The notes under the pieces: model-generated
Database searches by the model: none
Seen by the model: the letters and a program-made list of their open reading frames with translations, nothing else
Told to the model about the DNA's origin: nothing
Part shown: in pieces, positions 7,565 through 15,362 of the stretch
How positions within the stretch are numbered: the first letter of the stretch is position 1
Layout: each line of letters starts with the position of its first letter
DNA from: Streptococcus cristatus
Lineage (GTDB): Bacteria; Bacillota; Bacilli; Lactobacillales; Streptococcaceae
Assembly: GCF_003943465.1 (NCBI RefSeq)
Contig: NZ_RJPR01000013.1
Coordinates: forward strand, 1-52,295
DNA length: 52,295 nucleotides
Direction of reading: 5' to 3'
Made by a program: the position numbers and the translations under genes

Positions 7565-8986
7565 ATGGATAAATTATTTAAACTCAAAGAGCACGGTACG
7601 GATGTTCGTACGGAAGTTCTCGCTGGGTTAACAACTTTCTTTGCTATGAGCTACATCCTCTTTGTCAATCCAGCCATGCTGTCACAAACGGGTATGCCAG
7701 CTCAAGGTGTCTTTCTGGCTACGATCATCGGTTCTGTTGCTGGAACGCTCATGATGGCCTTTTATGCCAACCTCCCTTACGCACAGGCGCCGGGTATGGG
7801 TCTCAATGCTTTCTTTACCTTCACGGTTGTCTTTAGTCTGGGCTATACTTGGCAAGAAGCTCTGGGCATGGTCTTCATCTGTGGTCTGATCTCGCTCTTT
7901 ATTACCCTGACTAAGATTCGGAAGGCTATTATCGAGTCTATTCCATCAGCTTTGCGTTCAGCTATTTCAGCTGGTATTGGTGTCTTCCTAGCTTATGTAG
8001 GGATTAAAAATGCCGGACTGTTGAAGTTTTCGATCGATCCAGGCAACTATGTAGTAGCTGGTAAAGGAGCTGATCAAGCGAAGGCTGCTCTTACAGCAAA
8101 CTCAGCTGCGACTCCAGGATTAGTTGATTTTAATAATCCAGCAGTTTTGCTCGCTTTACTTGGTCTAGCGATTACAGTTTTCTTTGTTATCAAGGGCATC
8201 AAAGGTGGCATTATCTTGTCTATCTTTACAACGACAGTTGTAGCGATTGCTGTTGGCTTGGTAAACCTGTCTGCGATTGACTTCGGTCAGCACAATCTGT
8301 CAACAGCTCTAAAAGAACTTGGACAAGTGTTCGGAGTTGCGGTTGGTCCAGAAGGCTTGGGAGCTCTCTTTGCTGATACGGCACGCCTGCCTCAGACATT
8401 TATGGCCATCCTAGCCTTCTCTCTGACGGATATCTTTGATACCATTGGTACCCTGATCGGAACTGGTGAAAAAGTTGGTATCGTCGCAAGCTCTGGTGAA
8501 AACCATGAGTCAGAAGGTTTGGACAAGGCTTTGTACTCAGACTTGATCGGAACGACTATCGGTGCAATCGCCGGAACGTCTAACGTTACTACTTATGTGG
8601 AGTCAGCAGCTGGTATCGGAGCTGGCGGACGGACTGGTTTGACAGCCTTGGTTGTAGCGGTCTGCTTTGCAGTATCTAGCTTCTTTAGCCCGTTGTTGGC
8701 AATCGTTCCAACAGCAGCAACTGCACCAATCTTGATTGTCGTTGGGATCATGATGCTTGGCAGTTTGAAAAATATCCAGTGGGATGATATGGCAGAAGCT
8801 GTTCCAGCTTTCTTTACCTCTATCTTCATGGGCTTCACTTACAGTATCACGAACGGGATTGCAGCAGGATTTATCATGTATGCTCTTGTGAAAGTCATCA
8901 AAGGTCAAGCTAAGGATGTGCATCCAATGATTTGGATTTTAAACTTGCTCTTCATCCTTAACTTTATCAGCCTAGCTCTTTCTTAA
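7565..8986 (+). CDS. NCS2 family purine (guanine/hypoxanthine) permease
   Basis: A 473-residue membrane transporter of the AzgA/PbuG/PbuO branch of the NCS2 family, which imports hypoxanthine, guanine or adenine with protons. The whole protein is made of hydrophobic helices. Family-specific stretches include GLTTFFAMSYILFVNPAML, AQAPGMGLNAFFTFTVV, SLTDIFDTIGTL and GTSNVTTYVESAAGIGAGGRTGLTA; the last two form the substrate site region. It is a single gene with its own promoter, a leader that can fold (TTAAAAGA 7501-7508 with TCTTTTAA 7521-7528), and a terminator after the stop. Uracil and xanthine carriers belong to a different branch. Confidence 0.92.
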   Translation: MDKLFKLKEHGTDVRTEVLAGLTTFFAMSYILFVNPAMLSQTGMPAQGVFLATIIGSVAGTLMMAFYANLPYAQAPGMGLNAFFTFTVVFSLGYTWQEALGMVFICGLISLFITLTKIRKAIIESIPSALRSAISAGIGVFLAYVGIKNAGLLKFSIDPGNYVVAGKGADQAKAALTANSAATPGLVDFNNPAVLLALLGLAITVFFVIKGIKGGIILSIFTTTVVAIAVGLVNLSAIDFGQHNLSTALKELGQVFGVAVGPEGLGALFADTARLPQTFMAILAFSLTDIFDTIGTLIGTGEKVGIVASSGENHESEGLDKALYSDLIGTTIGAIAGTSNVTTYVESAAGIGAGGRTGLTALVVAVCFAVSSFFSPLLAIVPTAATAPILIVVGIMMLGSLKNIQWDDMAEAVPAFFTSIFMGFTYSITNGIAAGFIMYALVKVIKGQAKDVHPMIWILNLLFILNFISLALS

Positions 8987-8998
8987 GAATCAGTATTA

Positions 8999-9029
8999 AG
9001 AAGTTGGAAATCTTCCAGCTTCTTTTTTA
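8999..9029 (+). terminator. Intrinsic terminator after the purine permease
   Basis: AGAAGTTGGAA (8999-9009) pairs with TTCCAGCTTCT (9013-9023) across a 3-base loop and is followed by TTTTTT. Confidence 0.85.
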
Positions 9030-9175
9030 TGCGAGAAAAATATTTGTGGATGATCTTAGTTTCTTTTTGATAGAAGTGAGTGGCTTGTTCTCAATAAAAG
9101 ATTTGGAGGTCTATCTAATTTTTTTCAAACATTTTGCTTCCTCTATTAGAAAATTGAGCGCAAACGCAAATCTTC

Positions 9176-9184
9176 TGGTATAAT
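9176..9184 (+). promoter_or_regulatory. Extended -10 promoter placed 6 bases before tsaE
   Basis: TGG followed by TATAAT (9179-9184) is an extended -10 box. The tsaE ATG begins at 9191, about where transcription would start, and no Shine-Dalgarno is present. This predicts a leaderless mRNA. Confidence 0.7.
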
Positions 9185-9190
9185 AAAAGA

Positions 9191-9631
9191 ATGTTTAGTC
9201 ATAATGAAGAAGAATTAATCAAATGGGGTCAGCGTCTCGGGAGCTTGCTTCAGGAGCAAGATGTTTTAGTTTTGACAGGAGACTTGGGTGCGGGTAAGAC
9301 GACTTTTACCAAGGGCTTGGCCCAAGGTCTGGGCATCAAGCAGATGATCAAAAGTCCGACCTATACCATTGTTCGCGAGTATGAAGGACGTTTGCCACTG
9401 TACCACTTAGATGTCTATCGGATTGGTGAGGATCCGGACTCGATTGACTTGGATGATTTTCTCTTTGGTGAGGGAGTTACGGTCATCGAGTGGGGAGAAT
9501 TGCTAGGTGAGAGTTTACCAGATGATTATCTGAAGCTGACTCTTTTAAAGAAAGACGACGGTCGCGAGCTAGTCTTTGAAAGTCAGGGACGCCGTTCTCA
9601 GGAACTACTGGAGGAATTGCTGCATGGCTGA
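9191..9631 (+). CDS. tsaE: tRNA threonylcarbamoyladenosine synthesis ATPase TsaE
   Basis: A 146-residue cytosolic P-loop ATPase that works with TsaB and TsaD to place the t6A modification on ANN-decoding tRNAs. Walker A is GDLGAGKTTFTKG (about residues 31-43). The family motifs IKSPTYTIVREYEG, YHLDVYRI and VIEWGE follow in order. The start MFSHNEEEL agrees with family members and comes directly after a -10 box, without a ribosome binding site. It heads a three-gene unit with a GNAT acetyltransferase and a LytR-CpsA-Psr protein, an order known from other streptococci. The next gene starts inside its last codons. Confidence 0.93.
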   Translation: MFSHNEEELIKWGQRLGSLLQEQDVLVLTGDLGAGKTTFTKGLAQGLGIKQMIKSPTYTIVREYEGRLPLYHLDVYRIGEDPDSIDLDDFLFGEGVTVIEWGELLGESLPDDYLKLTLLKKDDGRELVFESQGRRSQELLEELLHG

Positions 9632-10145
9632 GTTTGAATTGGCCTTGCGGGAGGCGGAAAAGACAGATGCTACTGACTTGATTCGCTTCTTAAATCAAGT
9701 CGGAGCCGAGTCAGACTACATGACCTTGGATGAGGCTGGGATTTTGATGGATGAAGAGCAGATGGCTCAGTTCATTCAGCGTCAAGCTGAGTCGGATAAT
9801 CAGCTTTATCTCTTGGCCTTGCTTGATAATGAAATCGCTGGGATTGTCAGTATCACAGCGGATTTTCATGAGCGGATTCGCCACATTGGGCAAGTCTTTA
9901 TCGTTGTCAAAAAAGCTTTTTGGAATCAAGGTCTCGGTCGTATCTTGTTAGAAGAAGCTGTGGACTGGGCAGAAAATGGAAGTAGTCTTCGCCGTTTGGA
10001 ACTAACTGTTCAGGTTCGAAATGAGCGAGCTGTTCATCTCTATAAAGAATTAGGATTTGAAATCGAAGGCCTGCAAAAAAGAGGGGCCTATTTAAGAGAA
10101 GGGATATTTCTAGATGTTTACCTGATGGGAAAACTGATAGATTGA
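9624..10145 (+). CDS. GNAT family N-acetyltransferase
   Basis: A 173-residue acetyltransferase of the GNAT superfamily, close to RimJ/RimL-like and SpeG-like members. I place the start at ATG 9624 (MAEFELALREAEKTDA), which has GGAGG at 9609-9613 and overlaps the end of tsaE by 8 bases. A longer frame begins at 9576 but lacks family-like sequence. The acetyl-CoA pyrophosphate-binding segment is VVKKAFWNQGLGRILLEEA, and the C-terminal part VQVRNERAVHLYKELGFEIEG is typical. The substrate is unknown. Its place next to tsaE suggests a housekeeping role. Confidence 0.88.
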   Translation: MAEFELALREAEKTDATDLIRFLNQVGAESDYMTLDEAGILMDEEQMAQFIQRQAESDNQLYLLALLDNEIAGIVSITADFHERIRHIGQVFIVVKKAFWNQGLGRILLEEAVDWAENGSSLRRLELTVQVRNERAVHLYKELGFEIEGLQKRGAYLREGIFLDVYLMGKLID

Positions 10146-10151
10146 TGAAAT

Positions 10152-11405
10152 ATGTTTAAAAAAATTGTACGAATGTTTTTGAGCCTTTTGCTTGTCACAG
10201 CTATTGGAGTAGGAGGCTATGCTTGGACTATTTACAATCAGTCAACGGACGCTTTGTCCCATACTTACAAGGGTTTTGGGAATGAGACGAACGTTATTGC
10301 GGAAACCAAACCCTTGACGGTTTTACTGATGGGGGTAGATACAGGAAGCGGCTCGCGGTCTGATACCTGGAAGGGAAATAGCGACTCCATGCTCCTCCTA
10401 TCTGTCAATCCTCAGACTAAAAAGACGGTCATGATGAGTTTGGAGCGGGATATTCTGACTCAAATCGATGAAAATGGCGAAACGACAGAAGCCAAACTCA
10501 ATGCTGCCTATGCTTATGGCGGCGCAGAATTGGCTATTGCTACCATTGAGAAATTGATGAATATCCATATTGACCGCTATGTGATGATCAATATGCAAGG
10601 ACTGGTTCAGCTAGTCGATGCAGTTGGCGGTATTGAAGTCAACAATACTTTTGATTTCCCAATTTCCATTGAAGAAAATGAACCGGAATATACTGCAACT
10701 GTCGAGCCAGGCAAGCATTTGATCAACGGAGACCAGGCTCTGGTTTATGCTCGCATGCGTTACCAGGATCCAGAGGGGGATTACGGTCGTCAGAAACGTC
10801 AGCGTGAGGTGATCCGAAAGGTCGTTGAGAAGGTGCTCAGTCTTAATAGTATCAGTCATTATCAAGCTATTTTGCGAGCAGTCAGCAAGAATATGCAGAC
10901 CAATGTAGCACTGGATGCGGGAAGTATCCCTCAGTTATTGGGCTACAAAGACGCCTTTAGAAGCATTCAGTCTGAACAGTTGCGCGGGGAAGATGCTACC
11001 TTGGCTGATGGCGGTAGCTATCAGCTGGTTACGTCTGATCATTTGCTAGAAATGCAAAATTTGATTCGGAAAACGTTGGGCTTGTCTTCAGTTAAGACTC
11101 TGAAAACCAATGCCGTACTGTATGAAGATTTGATGGGAGGCAGGAGCTTGCGTGCTTCTAGTTCAGAGAGTTCAAGTTCAGTCCAGAATGATCGAACTAT
11201 TTATAGCCAACCTAGTGAGAGCACTTATGGTAGTAGCTATAGCAGTTATAGTAGTTATAGTAGTTATAGCAACTATAGTTCCTATACTCCTGAGCCGAGC
11301 GCTAGCAGTGAACCGCCAGCAAGTTCTGCGCCTGCATCTACTCCAGCTCCGACACCGTCAGCATCATCTGCCGATCACCCCACAACATCAGCATCTTCAG
11401 AATAA
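10152..11405 (+). CDS. lytR: LytR-CpsA-Psr (LCP) family wall glycopolymer transferase
   Basis: A 417-residue membrane-anchored LCP protein. An N-terminal anchor helix (residues 1-25) is followed by an extracellular LCP domain with LLMGVDTGSGSRSDTWKGNSDSMLL, the phosphate-contacting VMMSLERDI and the conserved DGDQALVYARMRYQDPEGDYGRQKRQ region (here NGDQ). LCP enzymes transfer lipid-linked glycopolymers such as rhamnose polysaccharide, teichoic acid or capsule to peptidoglycan. From about residue 340 the protein changes into a tail almost entirely of Ser, Tyr, Pro, Ala and Thr, with SSY/YSS repeats encoded by a tandem 9-bp unit near 11230-11280. The gene matches streptococcal lytR/brpA by position after tsaE and GNAT. 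The tail is probably a flexible wall-crossing stalk. Confidence 0.9.
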   Translation: MFKKIVRMFLSLLLVTAIGVGGYAWTIYNQSTDALSHTYKGFGNETNVIAETKPLTVLLMGVDTGSGSRSDTWKGNSDSMLLLSVNPQTKKTVMMSLERDILTQIDENGETTEAKLNAAYAYGGAELAIATIEKLMNIHIDRYVMINMQGLVQLVDAVGGIEVNNTFDFPISIEENEPEYTATVEPGKHLINGDQALVYARMRYQDPEGDYGRQKRQREVIRKVVEKVLSLNSISHYQAILRAVSKNMQTNVALDAGSIPQLLGYKDAFRSIQSEQLRGEDATLADGGSYQLVTSDHLLEMQNLIRKTLGLSSVKTLKTNAVLYEDLMGGRSLRASSSESSSSVQNDRTIYSQPSESTYGSSYSSYSSYSSYSNYSSYTPEPSASSEPPASSAPASTPAPTPSASSADHPTTSASSE

Positions 11406-11412
11406 ATAAATC

Positions 11413-11587
11413 GAGGCTGGGACAAAAGTCCTAGCCTCTTAATTGTTTTTGGATTTTCGAGCAAGACGCAGTGGTTGAGTGGGCTCTACTAGGCTGATTT
11501 CATCAGTTTTTACAGCCCTACTCAACTGTGCGGAGGTGGGACGACGAAATCGAATTCTAACGAATTACCGGTTTCTGTCCCACTCTC
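11413..11587 (+). repeat. Dispersed structured repeat, copy A (complete)
   Basis: An element of about 175 bp starting 7 bases after the lytR stop. Its ends are imperfect inverted repeats (GAGGCTGGGACAA and CTGTCCCACTCTC). Inside are a terminator hairpin (11413-11438), a long stem GTTGAGTGGGCT with AGCCCTACTCAAC enclosing CTGAT/ATCAG, and a stem GTGGGAC with GTCCCAC enclosing GAAATCG/CGGTTTC. TTTTTT follows. Near-identical copies lie at 18911-19058 (inverted) and 51929-52092. It separates convergent genes here and probably also stops transcription. Confidence 0.9.
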
Positions 11588-11608
11588 GTTTTTTAATGTT
11601 TTTGAATT

Positions 11609-12235
11609 TTATTTTGTTAGTAATTTCCAGAAGAAATCAATAATATAGGTCAGTCCGTAAGTGTAGATGATGAGGGTGATGGGTTTGCAGAGCACGATAA
11701 TCAGCATGTACTTTTTGAAGGTCATCTTGGTCAGGGCGGCCAGCATACAGAGGAAATCAGCGGGGCTGATAGGCCAAATCATCATAAAGATAAAGAAACG
11801 CTCAAAGCGATTGCCCTCATCCAGCCAGCCCACATACTTGTCATAGGTCCGCTTGCTGACGACGGACTGGACAAAGGCTGGTCCGTAGGTGCGAGCTAGA
11901 TAGAAGATGATGGCACAGCCGATGACGATGCCGACATAGTTGTAGATGGTGCCAACGATATGCCCGTAGATAAAGATGCCTGCTACAGAGGTCAAGGCAC
12001 CAGGGATAATGGGTACGACAGTCTGCAAGATTTGTAGGAAGATAAACAGAGGTGGTCCCCAGACGCCTGCTTGTTTGATAAAGGCAGACAAGGTTTCCTT
12101 GGACTGGAGGATTCCTGCATAGTAGGCCCAGATACAAAAGGCCACTGTCCCCACAGCCCCGATGATGGACGACCAGTTGATGATCTTTTGCAAAAAGGGA
12201 GAAACAGCTTTCATTTCTCGATCCTTGCTTGCCAT
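11609..12235 (-). CDS. VTT-domain (TVP38/TMEM64, DedA-like) membrane protein
   Basis: A membrane protein of 208 residues with an N-terminal helix near residues 15-40 and a VTT domain (PGALTSVAGIFIYGHIVGTIYNYVGIVIGCAIIFYLARTYG). Related proteins act as phospholipid or undecaprenyl-phosphate carriers, but no such activity can be read here. I choose the start at 12233-12235 (MASKDREMKAV) because GGAGG lies 6 bases upstream; the longer frame to 12286 has no ribosome binding site. It is convergent with lytR, with repeat copy A between them. Confidence 0.85.
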   Translation of the reverse strand: MASKDREMKAVSPFLQKIINWSSIIGAVGTVAFCIWAYYAGILQSKETLSAFIKQAGVWGPPLFIFLQILQTVVPIIPGALTSVAGIFIYGHIVGTIYNYVGIVIGCAIIFYLARTYGPAFVQSVVSKRTYDKYVGWLDEGNRFERFFIFMMIWPISPADFLCMLAALTKMTFKKYMLIIVLCKPITLIIYTYGLTYIIDFFWKLLTK

Positions 12236-12329
12236 AGGCACCTCCAAGAGAATTATTCTTATATCTACTATAGCATCTTTTGCCATTTTTGTAAGCTTTG
12301 AAGCTGTAGGTGCTAAAAAGTATAAAAGA

Positions 12330-12338
12330 TGATATAAT
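12330..12338 (+). promoter_or_regulatory. Extended -10 promoter for the unknown membrane gene
   Basis: TGA followed by TATAAT (12333-12338). It lies about 95 bases before the preferred GTG start and in the divergent gap after the VTT gene. Confidence 0.55.
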
Positions 12339-12431
12339 GGTATGACTGGTTAGCAATAATCTATGAGCATTCAAAAATCAGGGAGAGCGATTGTGCTTGC
12401 ACTAAAAATTCTAAGAGTTAGGAGAGTTATA

Positions 12432-13091
12432 GTGGAAGAATTTCTAAACTTATATCATCAAAAACTGTGGGAGATTGCATATGAGAATCTCATAAGAACA
12501 TTTTTTCACCCTCATACAATTATTTTCTTTGTATTATTTTTAATTATTTCTTCCTTAATTTGTAACGTATATTTCGAAAAAAAATGTACTTTACTATTTA
12601 TAGTTAGTTATTTCTCCTTGTTCCTTTTGGGAGGAGTCGCAGAGTTTGTGAATAGCTATGGCAAAATTATGAGTCCAGATTCAAGTTATAACCAATCCTT
12701 TTGGTTATTTCCAGTAGAAATGAGCTTACAGATTGAAGATGAGCAACCCTTATCTAGTGTTGATGGAGAACTTAAGAAAGAAGATGTTATACTGTTTGCA
12801 GAAGCTAATCCTCAATATCACGATGGTCTTTTTAGTGCTACAGCGTATTTTTTTTCAGGTGGTCATATAGAGGGGAAATCATTTTTAGTTGCTTTAGTAG
12901 GTTACGAAGAGAAAGATAGTGAATGGGAATCTGTTGACATTCGCATTGCACCAGGTATTAAGGAGAAGGATTTTCAGAAATTTTCTAAGGTTCTTCACAT
13001 AAAAAAAGATGAAGCAGAGGGTGCTACCGGTATTATTTCTAAACTTCAAAAACTTTATGAAAAAAAGTTAGAGAGTGAAAAAAATAGATAG
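12432..13091 (+). CDS. Unrecognised protein with two membrane segments
   Basis: A protein of about 219 residues that I do not recognise. Two hydrophobic segments near the N-terminus (HTIIFFVLFLIISSLIC and LLFIVSYFSLFLLGGVAEF) are followed by a soluble region of about 130 residues rich in Glu, Lys and Ser. The start is uncertain. GTG 12432 has GGAG 7 bases upstream, GTG 12393 also has a good GGGAG, and an ATG at 12363 has no ribosome binding site. The DNA is more AT-rich than its neighbours, which hints at a transferred or fast-evolving gene. A weak terminator follows. No catalytic motif is visible. Confidence 0.65.
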   Translation: MEEFLNLYHQKLWEIAYENLIRTFFHPHTIIFFVLFLIISSLICNVYFEKKCTLLFIVSYFSLFLLGGVAEFVNSYGKIMSPDSSYNQSFWLFPVEMSLQIEDEQPLSSVDGELKKEDVILFAEANPQYHDGLFSATAYFFSGGHIEGKSFLVALVGYEEKDSEWESVDIRIAPGIKEKDFQKFSKVLHIKKDEAEGATGIISKLQKLYEKKLESEKNR

Positions 13092-13122
13092 TGGTCTTAT
13101 GAGCATGAATTTTGCCCATTTT

Positions 13123-13163
13123 AAAATGAAGCTTCCCGCTTGGGGAGCTGTTTTCATTTGTTT
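13123..13163 (+). terminator. Hairpin after the unknown membrane gene
   Basis: AAATGAA-GCTTCCC pairs with GGGGAGC and TTTTCATTT around a GCTT loop (about 13124-13159). The following tract GTTTGGG is short, so termination may be partial. Confidence 0.5.
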
Positions 13164-13237
13164 GGGAAATAGGAAGTGGGAATCTCCCAATGGCTCTTGG
13201 AAGAAATGGGGTTATAGGTGCCAAAAAGCCTATTTTA

Positions 13238-13246
13238 TGCTATAAT
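13238..13246 (+). promoter_or_regulatory. Extended -10 promoter of the yqeG operon
   Basis: TGC followed by TATAAT (13241-13246), 28 bases before the yqeG GTG start. It is probably the promoter for the long run of genes up to tmcAL. Confidence 0.65.
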
Positions 13247-13274
13247 AGTGCGAATACGATTTTTGGAGAGAGAT

Positions 13275-13802
13275 GTGGCGATTGAAGATTACATGCCGGA
13301 CTTTGCGGTTGAGGCGGTTTACGATTTGACAGTAGAGAGTTTGAAAAGACAGGGCATCAAGGCGGTTTTGGTGGATTTGGATAACACCTTGATCGCTTGG
13401 AATAATCCTGACGGGACCCCAGAGATGAAGAAGTGGCTCCATGATTTGCGGGACGCGGGTATTCGGATTATCGTGGTGTCCAATAATAACCAAAAACGGG
13501 TCAAGCGAGCTGTTGAAAAGTTTGACATTGACTATGTCTACTGGGCCATGAAACCCTTCACTTGGGGAATTGACCGAGCGCTTAAGCTTTTTCATTTTGA
13601 AAAAAAGGAAGTGGTCATGGTGGGCGACCAGCTCATGACGGATATTCGGGCAGCGCATCGGGCTGGGATTCGTTCGATTTTGGTCAAACCGCTGGTCGAG
13701 CACGACTCTATCAAGACCCAGATCAATCGAGCGCGTGAACGCCGTGTGCTCAAGAAAATCACTGAAAAATACGGCCCAATTCAATATAAAAAAGGAATTT
13801 AA
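13275..13802 (+). CDS. yqeG: YqeG family HAD-IIIA phosphatase
   Basis: A 175-residue cytosolic HAD-superfamily phosphatase. Motif I is LVDLDNTLIAW, motif II lies in IIVVSNNNQKRV and motif IV is MVGDQLMTDI. I start it at GTG 13275 (read as Met, then AIEDYMPDFAVEAVYDL), which has GGAGAG 4 bases upstream and agrees with the family. The frame extending back to 13218 overlaps the promoter. YqeG relatives are usually encoded directly before yqeH, as here (6-base gap), which ties the protein to ribosome assembly, but its substrate is unknown. Confidence 0.9.
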   Translation: MAIEDYMPDFAVEAVYDLTVESLKRQGIKAVLVDLDNTLIAWNNPDGTPEMKKWLHDLRDAGIRIIVVSNNNQKRVKRAVEKFDIDYVYWAMKPFTWGIDRALKLFHFEKKEVVMVGDQLMTDIRAAHRAGIRSILVKPLVEHDSIKTQINRARERRVLKKITEKYGPIQYKKGI

Positions 13803-13808
13803 GAAAGA

Positions 13809-14915
13809 ATGGAAGAACTTCTCTGTATCGGCTGCGGAGCCACTATTCAGACAGAAGATAAGAGCCAGTTAGGCTACACGCCCCAGTCAGCTCTAGAAAA
13901 AGGCTTGGAGACAGGCGAACTCTATTGCCAGCGCTGTTTCCGCCTGCGCCATTATAATGAAATCAGCGACGTCCAGCTGACGGATGATGACTTTCTGCGG
14001 CTTCTGCATGAGGTTGGAGATAGCGACGCTTTGGTCGTCAATGTTGTCGATATTTTTGACTTTAATGGCTCGGTCATCCCTGGCCTGCCTCGCTTTGTAG
14101 CAGGAAATGATGTTCTCTTGGTCGGGAATAAAAAGGACGTTCTGCCTAAGTCGGTCAAGGATGGTAAGGTGACTCAATGGCTGACGGAGCGGGCTCACGA
14201 AGAAGGCCTGCGTCCAGTTGATGTCATTCTGACCTCTGCTCAAAACAAGCAGGCCATTAAGGACTTGATTGACAAAATTGAGCATTGCCGCAAGGGACGT
14301 GATGTGTATGTGGTTGGTGTGACCAATGTCGGAAAGTCTACTTTGATTAACGCCATTATTCAGGAAATCACGGGCGATAAGGATATTATCACGACTTCGC
14401 GCTTCCCGGGTACAACTCTGGACAAAATCGAGATTCCTTTGGCAGATGGCAGTCATATCTATGATACACCGGGTATCATCCATCGTCACCAGATGGCTCA
14501 CTATCTTTCTGCTAAGAATCTCAAATACGTCAGTCCTAAAAAGGAAATCAAGCCAAAAACCTATCAGCTCAATCCTGAGCAAACCCTCTTCTTGGGTGGT
14601 TTAGGTCGCTTTGACTTTGTGGCAGGTGACAAGCAGGGATTCACGGCTTATTTTGACAATGAGCTTAAGCTCCACCGGACCAAGTTGGAAGGTGCTAGCG
14701 ATTTTTATGACAAGCATGTCGGCGGTCTCTTAGTGCCGCCAGTTGGCAAGGAAAAGGAAGAATTTCCAACCTTGGTCAAGCATGAATTTAGCATCAAGGA
14801 CAAGACGGATATCGTCTTCTCTGGTCTGGGTTGGATTCGTGTCAGTGGTCCTGCTCGCGTAGCTGGCTGGGCGCCAGAGGGTGTGGCGGTTGTCACTCGG
14901 AAAGCTATTATATAA
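13809..14915 (+). CDS. yqeH: Ribosome biogenesis GTPase YqeH
   Basis: A 368-residue circularly permuted GTPase needed for assembly of the 30S subunit. An N-terminal zinc finger is visible as CIGCG and, about 35 residues on, CQRC. The G motifs come in permuted order: VGNKKD (G4) near residue 105, then the P-loop GVTNVGKST (G1) near residue 173, the switch region TTSRFPGTT, and DTPG (G3). A C-terminal domain for RNA or ribosome binding follows. The length and order are those of Bacillus and Streptococcus YqeH. It lies in one operon with yqeG, yhbY and nadD. Confidence 0.95.
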   Translation: MEELLCIGCGATIQTEDKSQLGYTPQSALEKGLETGELYCQRCFRLRHYNEISDVQLTDDDFLRLLHEVGDSDALVVNVVDIFDFNGSVIPGLPRFVAGNDVLLVGNKKDVLPKSVKDGKVTQWLTERAHEEGLRPVDVILTSAQNKQAIKDLIDKIEHCRKGRDVYVVGVTNVGKSTLINAIIQEITGDKDIITTSRFPGTTLDKIEIPLADGSHIYDTPGIIHRHQMAHYLSAKNLKYVSPKKEIKPKTYQLNPEQTLFLGGLGRFDFVAGDKQGFTAYFDNELKLHRTKLEGASDFYDKHVGGLLVPPVGKEKEEFPTLVKHEFSIKDKTDIVFSGLGWIRVSGPARVAGWAPEGVAVVTRKAII

Positions 14916-15022
14916 TACTCAAAAAACCAAGGGGAATAAATTCCCTTAAAATAAGGAAGGAAAAGGCTATGAATAGTAGGGAGTAAAGCGAATCCTAGCT
15001 GTATCAAGCCTTATAGAAGAAC

Positions 15023-15334
15023 ATGACACTAACATCAAAACAACGGGCCTTTCTCAACAGTCAGGCACATAGTCTCAAACCAATCATTCAGATTGGGAAA
15101 AATGGACTCAATGACCAAATCAAAACCAGCGTCCGTCAGGCACTGGATGCGCGAGAGTTGATTAAGGTTACGCTCTTGCAAAATACGGATGAAAATATCC
15201 ACGAGGTTGCTGAGATTTTGGAAGAGGAAATAGGAGTGGATACGGTGCAGAAGATTGGCCGAATCTTGATTCTCTACAAGCAGTCCAGCAAAAAGGAAAA
15301 TCGCAAACTCTCTGTCAAAGTCAAGCAAATTTAA
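15023..15334 (+). CDS. yhbY: YhbY family ribosome-associated RNA-binding protein
   Basis: A 103-residue protein consisting of one CRM domain. It contains LTSKQRAFLNSQAHSLKPIIQIGKNGL with the conserved GKNG loop that contacts RNA, and IGRILILYKQSSK near the end. YhbY binds pre-50S particles or rRNA during assembly. It sits between yqeH and nadD, the standard order in Firmicutes. The 107-base gap upstream holds a small stem (AAGGG with CCCTT near 14931-14946) but no obvious promoter. Confidence 0.93.
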   Translation: MTLTSKQRAFLNSQAHSLKPIIQIGKNGLNDQIKTSVRQALDARELIKVTLLQNTDENIHEVAEILEEEIGVDTVQKIGRILILYKQSSKKENRKLSVKVKQI

Positions 15335-15362
15335 GAACAAATTTCTGTGGAGATGTCAGCCT

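Noticed and set aside
13893..14582. 229-codon open frame antisense to yqeH
   Set aside because: yqeH has all expected motifs across the same bases; the antisense protein has no recognisable feature.
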